Positions 7,003-14,280 of a DNA stretch of 14,280 nt are shown here, piece after piece. Below the pieces are notes generated by a model, which did no database searches, was not told the origin of the DNA, and worked only from the letters and a program-made list of their open reading frames with translations. This DNA is from Ophiocordyceps camponoti-saundersi (nom. inval.). Taxonomy: Eukaryota; Ascomycota; Sordariomycetes; Hypocreales; Ophiocordycipitaceae. The stretch's first letter is position 1. The number at the start of each line of letters is the position of its first letter. The position numbers and the translations under genes were made by a program. The stretch is taken from positions 1 through 14,280 of the forward strand of contig PDHQ01000601.1 of the NCBI GenBank assembly GCA_003339415.1, written 5' to 3'.

Positions 7003-8166
7003 CAATTGGCTCGAGAGTGTCACATTCATTTAATTACACTCAGGTATCAAACTATATGCGTAAAGCTCATAGTTAAGAATTTCTATAAAATTCTTAAGAT
7101 GATTAATTCGCAGATAACCAAAGCTCATGGCTATTTATTAAATAGTCATATTAGTTATAATCTTTTTAATTCACTTCTCATTAATTGATTGTACTATTAC
7201 ACATTTATATCTGTAATTATGTCAGTAAAGTGGAAGATTCTAATTATAAGCAAGCAAGTAGGAATCTCAGAGGCCATACGTTTGATATTAGTCTTCGTTA
7301 AATTAAGAATAATTCATTTAACAATAGTATCATTTATCCTAAGTAGATATTTATATATTTACTTTATGTCTTTTTCAATTATTAGTAGTATTATTGGTAT
7401 TAGAAATATCCACACTAAAAAAGGATCTAATTCACATAACAAAAATGGCGGGACTCAGAGTCCCGACTTATCATTTCACCAATGGTTAGCCGGTTTAATA
7501 GATGGAGACGGATATTTTTTATTAACAAAAAAAGGGTATAGTAGTTGCGAAATAACTATGGACGCCAGGGATGCCAAAGCATTATATGAAATAAAACATA
7601 AATATGGTGGAACGATAAAATGTATTTCAAATGCTTCTGCAGTAAGATATAAGTTAAGACATAAAAAAGGTTTAATCTCATTAATAAACGATGTAAACGG
7701 ATTAATAAGAAATCCGGCACGATTATTACAAATGAATAAACTATGTGTAAAATATGGTATAGAACTAAAATATCCAGCCTCTTTAACCTTTAATGATGGA
7801 TGGTTAAGTGGATTTATAGATAGTGATGGATCTATTTATTATAATGAAAGATCCGGACAAGTATTTATAAGTTTAACTCAAAAAAATAGATATTTATTAC
7901 AGCCGTTAATTGAAATATACGGAGGAAGAATTGATATACTTAGTCCAAAAATAGAAGCATTTAAATATGTTACCTATAGAAAAGCTGAGTTATTTAACTT
8001 AATAGATAATTATTTTACCAAGTATCCTTTAAAAACAGAAAAAATGAAAAGAGTAAATCTAATAAAATCTTTCTATTTACTAAGAATACATAGAAAAAGT
8101 CAAGAGATAGACAAATTTAATGAATGAATTAAATTCAAGGATAGATGGGAAAAATACCAAGATTAA
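7003..8166 (+). CDS. Intron-encoded LAGLIDADG maturase/homing endonuclease (ORF in frame with nad5 exon b)
   Basis: 387 intronic codons are open in code 4, with TGA read as W at 7186-7188 and 8125-8127. The true stop is TAA 8164-8166. Two motifs are intact, each with its catalytic Asp: L-A-G-L-I-D-G-D-G (7486-7512, about residues 162-170) and L-S-G-F-I-D-S-D-G (7804-7830, about 268-276). Between and after them come [27 protein letters not shown] and Y-P-L-K-T-E-K. This is the single-chain type known from the yeast aI4/bI4 maturase-endonuclease group, which is likewise fused in frame to the upstream exon. It would cut intronless nad5 DNA and/or help fold its intron. The N-terminal ~150 residues overlap intron core sequence and are probably processed off. 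G-G-T-Q-S-P-D before motif 1 is a translated GGGACTCAGAGTCCC hairpin. The ORF looks intact. Confidence 0.9.
7450..7464. repeat. GGGACTCAGAGTCCC micro-palindrome inside the endonuclease ORF
   Basis: The sequence is identical to copies at 3332 and 12924, with close variants (GGGACTCTTAGTCCC, GGGACTAAGAGTCCC, GGGACTCTGAGTCCC) at 2202, 5867, 6253, 12733, 13042 and 13376. Here it is translated in frame in the linker before the first LAGLIDADG motif. Confidence 0.85.
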
Positions 8167-8218
8167 TAAAGAAATGGTCCAAAATACATACTAGGCTTAA
8201 AGCCAAATATAGTATTTG

Positions 8219-8294
8219 CAATTAGGTATGATGGTGATAGCTATAGGTTTATCTTCTTATAATATTGCTATATTTCATTTAATAAATCATGCGT
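8219..8294 (+). CDS. nad5: nad5 exon c: NADH dehydrogenase subunit 5 (76 bp)
   Basis: A mini-exon of 25 codons plus one base: [20 protein letters not shown] and then L-I-N-H-A, the highly conserved ND5 helix after M-S. The final T8294 joins TC (11377-11378) to make F, giving [12 protein letters not shown]. The 3' boundary is strongly supported: CATGCGT (8288-8294) pairs over 7 bp with GCGCATG (8313-8319), ending in U.G. It is too short to stand out in an ORF scan and is easily missed by automated annotation. Confidence 0.93.
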
Positions 8295-9109
8295 TCAAAC
8301 AACTTTATTAGGGCGCATGTAAAATTTGACTAATTGCTGGGAAATACCCTATATAGGGATAATCAATCAATCAGCAGGGAAGTTATGTATATTGTAAAGA
8401 CAACTTACTTAATTTTATGTATACTCCTGCTAGCGCTCCTAGGGAGTTCTCGGAGCCGGAGCAGCATAAAAAAAAGTTAATAAGACATAAAACCTTCAAC
8501 GACCATACGTCAAAAATATAGGACGTTATTATCCAGCAATGATGCATATATGCATGAAACTTACTTGTTTTTAATATAATGTGAATATAAATATTTAAGT
8601 AAACCTGCATATTTACATATTTTCTTATACATGGTCTTCTAGCTTATTTTAATCGATTTGCATGGATGCTTGTATGTTTTTCTGCATAAAAGTTAAAATA
8701 ATGCATGCTTCGTTTTCATAGCAGGTATTTTTTGTAATAAATATATAATTACCAAAAATTAAGAGAGCTAAAAAAAATTCGCTAGTAGGCGGCTTCGCCG
8801 CCGTAGTGCTCTGATGAAAATTAGCATTAATTTTTCTAATAATCAATAGTTATTATAAGAGTAATTTTATTATTAATAAAATTACCTGCATATTTTACAG
8901 CTATGCTGGAAAATCAGCGGGTCCTTTATAAGCTTTTAGGCGGAGCCATAACCTATATTAAGAAATGGTCTAATAAACATAGGGATATGTTGTAGTAATT
9001 ATACTTTATTTATGCGTATATTTGAAATAACTTTGACTCTTTAGGGGAATATTATTCCACACCCTCTGGGTAGGGAAACGCGAAGCGGCCTTGTAATTGC
9101 TAGTTGTTT

Positions 9110-9158
9110 GGACGGCACATTAAAGGAATATTATTCCAAAAATATGCCGTCCAATCCA
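9110..9158. repeat. GACGGCA...TGCCGTC hairpin, related to 648-690
   Basis: GGACGGCA and TGCCGTCC enclose GGAATATTATTCC. A similar hairpin at about 648-690 has ACGGC/GCCGT outer arms around GGAATATTTCC. One sits in the relic A insertion, the other just upstream of the GIY-YIG relic. Confidence 0.65.
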
Positions 9159-9249
9159 AAGAGGTAATCATTTTAAGCGTAATATTGTATAATTAAAATT
9201 AAAATATCCGCCTATATTCTTAATGATTTTTGGTTAATTTACCGGAATA

Positions 9250-10194
9250 TCCTCAACAATTTATATCATTATAATAAGTTTGAACTTATTAAGAGTAGTT
9301 TATTTAATTTAAGTTCAAATAGATTAATAAATACACCAATAAATGAATGCGTTACCTATTCACCCCTTATAAATAATACCAGCACTAGAACAGTAGGCAG
9401 TTGCCCTAAAGAGGAGCAGGCTAATTGCCCCTTGTCAGCTTTAGTAGTCCAGTAGTCCCGGAGGGGGGGGGGGGGCTTCGCCGTAAAATATTATACTAAC
9501 ATTGACGAAAAAAAATTACAGATTTTAAAGGAAAATAAAAGGAAATCAGGTATTTATCAAATAATTCAAAGATGCAACGGTAAAAGCTATGTGTCTTCTG
9601 TAGATATAAGGACGAGGCTTATGCAGTATTTTAGTAGAAAATATTTAATTAAAATCAGTGGTATGGTTATTTGTAATTAATTAATAATTTTAATATTTAA
9701 TTATTAATTAATTGGTTTTATTTACTTTAGAAAATAAAACTAAAGCTTTGCTTAAAAATGGTTATCCAAAGTTTGATTTAAAAATACTTGAATATTGTGA
9801 GGAGACTTCTGTAATAAAAAGAGAACAGTATTATATAGATCATTTAAAGCCAGAATACAATATTTTAAAAACAGCTGGTTCAACGTTAGGTTATAAACAT
9901 TCTAAAGAATCATTAACTAAAATGTCTGCAGCTAAACAAGGAAAAAAGCTTCCGGAAGAAGTTCGAGCTAAGTTAGGATCCCGCCTACTTCGTTGGACAC
10001 ATAAGGCTTTGAGTAGCAGGATTACCCAATCAAAGGATAGAAGTATTAAATAATTTTACAGGTGAAATAAAAGAATATGATTCTATAGGGCAGCTGCTTC
10101 AGACCTAGGAATAATTCATACTGTAATTTTAAATTATTTAAAGAGAAATCAAATGAAACCATATAGAGGAAAATACATATTTAAAAAATTATAA
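9250..10194 (+). pseudogene. GIY-YIG homing endonuclease relic with NUMOD modules
   Basis: The blocks occur in family order but in shifting frames. About 9273-9425 is a leader (N-K-F-E-L-I-K-S-S-L...). A poly-G/CTTCGCC insertion follows (about 9450-9484), then 9489-9677 with Y-Y-T-N-I-D-E-K-K-L-Q-I-L-K, G-I-Y-Q-I-I-Q (GGT at 9549) and S-Y-V-S-S-V-D-I. The last string appears to have lost the Gly expected after Y-V, near the catalytic site. A TAA (9678-9680) and an AT palindrome (about 9675-9715) interrupt. From about 9718, A-L-L-K-N-G-Y-P-K-F leads to R-E-Q-Y-Y-I-D-H-L-K-P-E-Y-N, holding the family's catalytic Glu and Asn, and then H-S-K-E-S-L-T-K-M (NUMOD3). I-E-V-L-N-N-F-T-G-E-I-K-E-Y-D-S-I and A-A-S-D-L-G-I...F-K-K-L (NUMOD1) follow in two further frames. 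At least three frame changes make it non-functional. Confidence 0.88.
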
Positions 10195-10449
10195 AAATAC
10201 TATGTTTTATCTGCAGTAATTTGTTTTAAGGTATAAAGGTGTTAATATAACAAATGATAAAGGAAAAAATGTCGTAATATATTTAAATTTTCTAGTTAAA
10301 AACTAGAAAATGTGGAGTTATGCCTCCCCTGGAAAAAGGTGTCAGTTGAAGATTTGAACTTTTAAGTTCTCAAGCATTTTTTTTTTAATTATAAAATAAT
10401 TAAAAAAAAAATACGTTTTTTTTTTTATACTTAGTATTAGTAAAAAAAA

Positions 10450-10835
10450 ACTTAAAACCTAAGGATAGATATCCTTTAGTAGAGCTAAAAGACATATCGT
10501 TATATGACCTAATTCCGGTAAAATATATGTTTATAAGGTAGAAACTATGGAAAATAGGGGTATTTATAAAAATAAGCGTGAAGCCGCAGGATTTTATATG
10601 TACATATATGTCTATATGTACATATAAAATTATGAAAAAACTTAAACCCTAATGATAGAGAATGGGAAGGGTTATCTCTAACTTTTTTTATATAATAAAA
10701 AAAGTAACTTTAAAAAAAAAGTAAATAAACAGCGAAATTATCTTGATAATAGAATAGGAAGATACTTTAATTTGGTTAAACCAGGTGGTATTAAGACTGA
10801 GTTAGGAAATTTTTATTTTTGTAAACATCCTGAGT
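10450..10835 (+). pseudogene. Possible second endonuclease fragment (NUMOD-like)
   Basis: 10530-10605 reads V-Y-K-V-E-T-M-E-N-R-G-I-Y-K-N-K-R-E-A-A-G, resembling the NUMOD-type DNA-binding repeats that end GIY-YIG proteins. After AT hairpins with stops, 10743-10835 reads N-R-I-G-R-Y-F-N-L-V-K-P and G-N-F-Y-F-C-K-H-P-E, similar to the closing part of such modules. It cannot be joined in one frame. It may be a duplicated tail of the GIY-YIG relic or a separate decayed gene. Confidence 0.4.
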
Positions 10836-10869
10836 ATTTACTGCGAAGCGCCCTGCGGGGCGCTTCGCT

Positions 10870-11160
10870 ACCCAGAGGGTGTGGAAATTCTAAGAAAGCT
10901 TCAGGGATTATTTGCAGTTAATACATTAACAGGATTGGCCAAATATTATGCTAATAATAGTCAAGCTGGAGTGCTTCGCAGGGGTACAGTTAGACGTAAT
11001 AGGAATAATAATACTATTACGGGAGGTTTATATATATATATAAACCGAATTGTTATTCTATATATGTCTATATAGAATAACAATTCCTAATAGTCTGCTC
11101 CGCTAGGGATGGAATTAAGTACATAAATGAAGATATATTTATTGAGCATTTTCCTGGAGG
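10870..11160 (+). pseudogene. Unrecognised ORF fragment split by a double-hairpin element
   Basis: Before the element, about 10881-11019 reads E-I-L-R-K-L-Q-G-L-F-A-V-N-T-L-T-G-L and then A-K-Y-Y-A-N-N-S-Q, with a CTTCGC-type insert probably in the G-V-L-R-R part. The double hairpin occupies 11025-11086 plus its tail. From about 11109, D-G-I-K-Y-I-N-E-D-I-F-I-E-H-F-P-G then resumes, which sounds coding. I cannot assign a family. The gene looks disrupted by the element, like endonuclease relic B. Confidence 0.35.
11025..11086. repeat. Double-hairpin element copy 6
   Basis: The 22-bp GGTTTATA hairpin (11025-11046) plus the 40-bp palindrome (11047-11086) are identical by eye to copy 1 (1387-1448), including the preceding ACGGGAG-like context and the CTAATAGTC tail. 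It then leads into CTGCTCCGCTAGGG. Confidence 0.9.
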
Positions 11161-11376
11161 ACTTTTTAACTTTTTTTTTTAATAATATATACATATTATA
11201 ATAAATAAAAAAAGTAAATTTTATTTTATCTTATAATTTTTTAAATATAGTAATAAATAATTATAAGAAAAATAAAATTAAGTCCTGCTACCGAGTGTGC
11301 TTACATAGAAGGCACTTAATTTAAACTCAATAAAGAACAGTTGGCTAATCTTCCTGATAACCCTAAAAATTAAATG
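11160..11376 (+). other. 3' end of the nad5 intron, no gene seen
   Basis: AT-rich hairpins dominate (AACTTTTTTTTTTAATAATAT...; AAAATTTTATTTTATC paired with GAAAAATAAAATT). A short open string, [16 protein letters not shown], precedes the splice site (about 11320-11372), but it is too short to name. Confidence 0.5.
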
Positions 11377-12440
11377 TCTATAAAGGATTATTATTCCTAG
11401 GCGCCGGGTCAGTAATTCACAGTGTAGTCGATAACCAAGATCTAAGAAGATACGGGGGATTAATATCTTTTTTACCTTTAACTTACACTGTAATCTTAAT
11501 AGCTAGTCTAAGCCTAGTAGCTTTCCCTTTCATGACCGGATTTTACAGTAAAGATTTTATATTAGAATCAGCTTATGGTAAATCTACTTTTAGTAGTATA
11601 AACGTATATTATATAGCTCTAATAGGTGCAATCTTTACTACATTATATTCAGTAAAAGTTCTGTACCTTACTTTTTTTGCTAACCCCAATGGCCCAATAA
11701 ATTACTATAAAAATGCCCATGAAGGTGATATCTTCTTAAGTCTACCTTTAGCAATATTAGCCATATTTTCAATATATTTTGGATACTTAACTAAAGAGAT
11801 ATTCATTGGGTTAGGATCTCTTTTCTTTATAGATAACAGTATTTTTATTAACCCTATACATGAAATATTAATAGATACAGAATTTGCTGTTAATACTTTG
11901 TTAAAGGTATTGCCTTTAATATTAACAGTATTATCGTGAGCATTAGCTACTATATTTAGTGAGTATGTTGCTAGTGTCATATCTAATTTTAAATTATCTA
12001 GTTTAGGTTACTATATCTATGGGTTTTTCAATCAACGTTTCTTGGTTGAATATTTCTATAATAAATATATAGTTAATACTGCTATAGTAATAGGAGGTCA
12101 AACAACAAAAATATTAGATAAAGGTAGTATAGAGTGAATAGGTCCCTATGGTTTAACGATATTATTAACTAGGGTAAGTAAAACAATTTCTAATTTGAGT
12201 AAAGGTCTTGTTACAGATTACGCTCTTTATATTCTTATTGGTATTTGTTTTATCTTATCTCTATTTATTTTTTCTAATGCATATGATGTATTAGTTAATA
12301 ATATTGTAATATCTTGTGTATTAATTCTATTAAATATGAAATATATTTTAATATATTTAAGTGGCGCTTCACCTAATCCCGGCAACATATCCTCAGAACT
12401 AGGGCTGAGTATTATTCCTGATAGCTCTGGCCGGCCATAA
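11377..12440 (+). CDS. nad5: nad5 exon d: NADH dehydrogenase subunit 5 (C-terminal part)
   Basis: Two bases complete the split F codon, then 353 codons and TAA 12438-12440 follow. Signatures are [40 protein letters not shown] (conserved Lys of the C-terminal half-channel) and then [11 protein letters not shown]. Late signatures are [30 protein letters not shown] and a last membrane segment near 12215-12360. TGA is W at 11937-11939 and 12135-12137. The tail after the last hydrophobic segment (from about S-G-A-S-P-N-P-G) is polar and partly encoded by TATTATTCCTGATAGCTC, which resembles the local repeats. With the other exons, 579 codons of ND5 are in the window. Confidence 0.95.
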
Positions 12441-12602
12441 GTATAAATTCATCCTTAGAGAGAACTATATAATCATACTGTAGTTATATTGACCTTAAAT
12501 CTTTTATTTTTAACAATTATATAAGATGTTTTTATTTACAGAGCTGAGCTCTGCTGTAACCCAAAGGTGTGACTAGGGCTGCGTCCGTAAATATTGTTCG
12601 CA

Positions 12603-12783
12603 GAGCCTCTCGCCCACCTTATCCTAGGATTAGGCAAATTTTTAATTAAACATATATCTAATCCCAGCTACGCAGGGATAAGGGACTATTAGGAATTGTT
12701 ATTCTATATAGACATATATAGAATAACAATTCGGGACTCTGAGTCCCTCCTAGTTTAAATAAAAATAGGAATTTTATTCCTCG
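12603..12783. repeat. Composite repeat module 1, copy B
   Basis: AGAGCCTCTCGCC, CACCTTATCCTAGGATTAGG, GGGATAAGGGACTATTAGG, the 40-bp palindrome (12693-12732), GGGACTCTGAGTCCC and TAGTTTAAATAAAAATAGG appear in the same order as at 2035-2290. The inner hairpin of the AATCCCAG unit, the GGCGGCTTCGCCGCC hairpin and the TTATCCCAGGAATA hairpin are missing. Confidence 0.88.
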
Positions 12784-13317
12784 AGGAATAAAATTCCTGC
12801 AGGCTCTGGCCTTTTCGTGCACAAAAAATTTTACATGAAAAATTTTTATGTCGCCAGCTCTAGCTCCTCTAGCTCTGCCTAAAAAATAGGGAATTTCATG
12901 CTACGCATAGAAATTCACGGCGGGGGACTCAGAGTCCCTAAAATTCCTGTTATACATATATATAACCCTCTAGCTCTAATAAAATTGTCTATGGTGACTA
13001 CAGTAGCGCAAGTGCCAGGTTTTATATTTATCCCGTGACGGGGGACTCTTAGTCCCTAAAATTCCGTCCCATACTGCCGGGCTCTAGCTCACTTAAAAAA
13101 GTGAGACTAGGCTGTCGGTGATATATGTAGCGACAACACTGTGGCCATAGATTTTGCATATATATGCAGTATTATATATAAAGTAGTTTGTAACTCATTT
13201 AATTTAAATGGGAGCAGACCTCCCGATACATAATTATTAACCTATATAATTTAATTTAAATACATACACATAATATTATATAACTAAAAGTGTACACACA
13301 TGATAATATTAGTTAGT

Positions 13318-13441
13318 ACGACTAATCCCAGCTGATTTTTCTATCGTAGATAGAAAAATATGCTGGGATAAGGCAGGGACTAAGAGTCCCGAATTGTTAT
13401 TCTATATATGTCTATATAGAATAACAATTCCTAATAGTCCC
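13318..13441. repeat. Composite repeat module 2, copy B
   Basis: This is the 124-bp partner of 3274-3397, in the same orientation, with one difference seen by eye. It contains the AATCCCAGC hairpin, GGGACTAAGAGTCCC and the 40-bp palindrome (13391-13430). Confidence 0.95.
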
Positions 13442-13458
13442 GCCGTCAAATAAAAAAA

Positions 13459-13484
13459 GGGGGGGGGGGGGGCTTCACCCCCCC
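13459..13484. repeat. Poly-G/poly-C hairpin
   Basis: Fourteen G, then a CTTCA loop, then CCCCCCC. It is related to the poly-G runs at 1307, 6243 and 9463. Confidence 0.85.
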
Positions 13485-13782
13485 TATTTTTACACAAAAA
13501 TACCTAGAAGCCATTCTATAGGGATTTTATTTTATCCCTCTAGCGGGACTAATAGTATGCTTCGCTTATTTTTTATATATATATATAAAAAATAAGAAGC
13601 CGGAATTTTTATCGAAGATAAATTCGGTTTTAGGCATGCTCCGCTAGCCGTAAATAAAACCCTCTAGCTCTACTCCTAGAACAGATTATGATTTAACTTA
13701 ATCTTTGCATATACCGGGAGATAAAGTAGTAGTATTATGTATAATTATTTATTTAATTGTGTTTAATTTAAAAATAACTAAT

Positions 13783-13937
13783 ATGAGATTATTAAAAAGT
13801 CATCCTTTCTTAAAATTAGTTAATGCATATATAATAGACCATTCGCAGCCTACTAATATTAGTTATTTATGAAACTTTGGTTCGTTGTTAGCACTTTGTT
13901 TAGGTATACAGATATTTACGGGAGTTACCTTAGCGAT
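13783..13937 (+). CDS. cob: cob exon 1: cytochrome b, N-terminus
   Basis: 51 codons plus two bases of a split ATG. The protein is the membrane subunit of respiratory complex III that carries both b hemes. The start at ATG 13783 gives [16 protein letters not shown], the usual fungal cytochrome b opening. Then come [18 protein letters not shown] (TGA as W) and [14 protein letters not shown]. The next expected residues are M-H-Y, whose ATG is split by the intron. The 3' boundary at T13937 is firm: TAGCGAT (13931-13937) pairs over 7 bp with GTCGCTA (13944-13950), with U.G at the junction. About 330 residues remain beyond the window. Confidence 0.95.
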
Positions 13938-14280
13938 TAATGGGTCGCTATAAAATCTTACAAATTGCTGGGACATCCTTTAATATTATTTTACTAGCTA
14001 GACAGTGTGTTATGAGTGGAATACTTATACTAGCTAAGCTAGATTAATTTGTAGCTTAGTACAATAAAATGTTTTAGGGCAATCAGCAGGAAAGCAATTA
14101 GGTATAATTCCCAAATTGAATCTTCAGAGACTATACGTAAGAAATATATCATATTATATATAATACAAAATAATTATTGATATGTTAAGATATAGTCCAG
14201 CTTTATTAATTTTTTTTTTTGCTACGGAGTGTACGTAAAAAACTTCTTATTTTTTTTTAGTAGGATAAAAAAAAATAAAA
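13938..14280 (+). other. cob group I intron 1, 5' part with catalytic core
   Basis: Core elements are P1 (13931-13937 with 13944-13950), P4 (TGCTG 13966-13970 with CAGCA 14084-14088, in AATTGCTGGGA and AATCAGCAGGAAAG), and P7 (GACTAT 14129-14134 with ATAGTC 14192-14197, in CTTCAGAGACTATACG and AAGATATAGTCC). These are near-consensus P, Q, R and S elements. The short loop between R and S means any ORF would lie after P7, beyond the window. The 3' splice site is not included. Confidence 0.92.

Larger units (their letters stand above)
7003..8218 (+). other. nad5 group I intron between exons b and c
   Basis: The 1.2 kb intron runs from C7003 to G8218. Joining 7002 to 8219 gives M-S-Q-L-G-M-M, the conserved ND5 sequence. 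P7 is clear: GGCCAT (7272-7277), inside the R-like CTCAGAGGCCATACG, pairs over 6 bp with ATGGTC (8174-8179), inside the S-like AAGAAATGGTCC. The endonuclease domain lies between the two strands, in the P8 loop. The intron opens CAATTGG, nearly the same as the start of exon c (CAATTAGG), which makes the junction easy to misplace. Confidence 0.88.
8295..11376 (+). other. nad5 group I intron between exons c and d
   Basis: The 3.1 kb intron starts TCAAACAACTTT and ends TTAAATG with G11376. P1 pairs 8288-8294 with 8313-8319 (7 bp). P4 is TGCTG (8335-8339) with CAGCA (8372-8376), with a P5-like TACCCTATATAGGGATA hairpin between them. P7 is GACCAT (8501-8506) with ATGGTC (8965-8970), within CTTCAACGACCATACG and AAGAAATGGTC, the canonical R and S elements. 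The P8 loop (8512-8955) is gene-free and includes a GGCGGCTTCGCCGCC hairpin (about 8789). The 2.4 kb after P7 is a P9-side extension with a decayed GIY-YIG gene and other fragments. The core looks intact although its ORFs are dead. Confidence 0.88.
12441..13782. other. nad5-cob intergenic spacer, hairpin-rich, no gene seen
   Basis: This 1.34 kb spacer carries composite modules 1B (12603-12783) and 2B (13318-13441), several GGGACTNNNAGTCCC units, a poly-G hairpin (13459-13484) and AT hairpins such as AATTTTTTATATATA/TATATAAAAAATAAG (about 13569-13595). No tRNA cloverleaf was recognised. 13690-13782 is AT-rich leader before cob. Confidence 0.7.

Noticed and set aside
8383..8846. Minus-strand open frames in the nad5 intron
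   Set aside because: They overlap the catalytic core and P8 loop of the intron and show no protein signature.
13090..13230. Possible tRNA in the nad5-cob spacer
   Set aside because: No complete cloverleaf, T-loop consensus or CCA-proximal acceptor pairing could be assembled.

Overview
This window is part of a filamentous ascomycete (Pezizomycotina-type) mitochondrial genome, read entirely on the + strand. It carries nad5, broken up by group I introns, followed by the start of cob. TGA is read as tryptophan (code 4): for example, V-G-W-E-G near 1681 in nad5 uses TGA for W. The nad5-cob order, the AT-rich background and the intron load all fit Pezizomycotina. I cannot place the genus.

Layout: 1-1593 is the 3' part of a nad5 intron holding LAGLIDADG endonuclease relics. 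nad5 exons lie at 1594-1979, 6789-7002, 8219-8294 and 11377-12440 (labelled a-d here; the N-terminal exon lies upstream of the window). The introns between them are 1980-6788 (4.8 kb, with an unrecognised 435-residue ORF), 7003-8218 (with a LAGLIDADG maturase/endonuclease ORF continuous with exon b) and 8295-11376 (with a decayed GIY-YIG endonuclease). A 1.34 kb gene-free spacer (12441-13782) leads to cob exon 1 (13783-13937) and the catalytic core of cob intron 1, which runs off the window. Three junctions in nad5 and one in cob are supported by an exon/internal-guide helix (P1) ending in a U.G pair, by an intron-terminal G where the 3' end is visible, and by exact restoration of the conserved reading frame. 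Three introns also show a readable P7 helix.

The striking feature is invasion by small palindromic, mostly GC-capped hairpin elements. They fall into several families (a 40-bp AT palindrome, a GGTTTATA hairpin, GGGACTNNNAGTCCC, GGCGGCTTCGCCGCC, an AATCCCAGC...GCTGGGATAAGG hairpin, and poly-G/CTTCGCC). They occur in introns and in the spacer, and they also split endonuclease genes, sit in frame inside intact ORFs, and nest inside each other. Two long composite modules are shared between the nad5 intron and the nad5-cob spacer. One pair is almost identical over 124 bp. The other pair differs mainly by presence or absence of individual hairpins, which reads as a record of insertion or precise loss.

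The nad5 product is a proton-pumping subunit of respiratory complex I and the cob product is cytochrome b of complex III. The intron ORFs probably help their host introns move or splice. I saw no tRNA or rRNA gene. All coordinates and matches were read by eye without alignment software.
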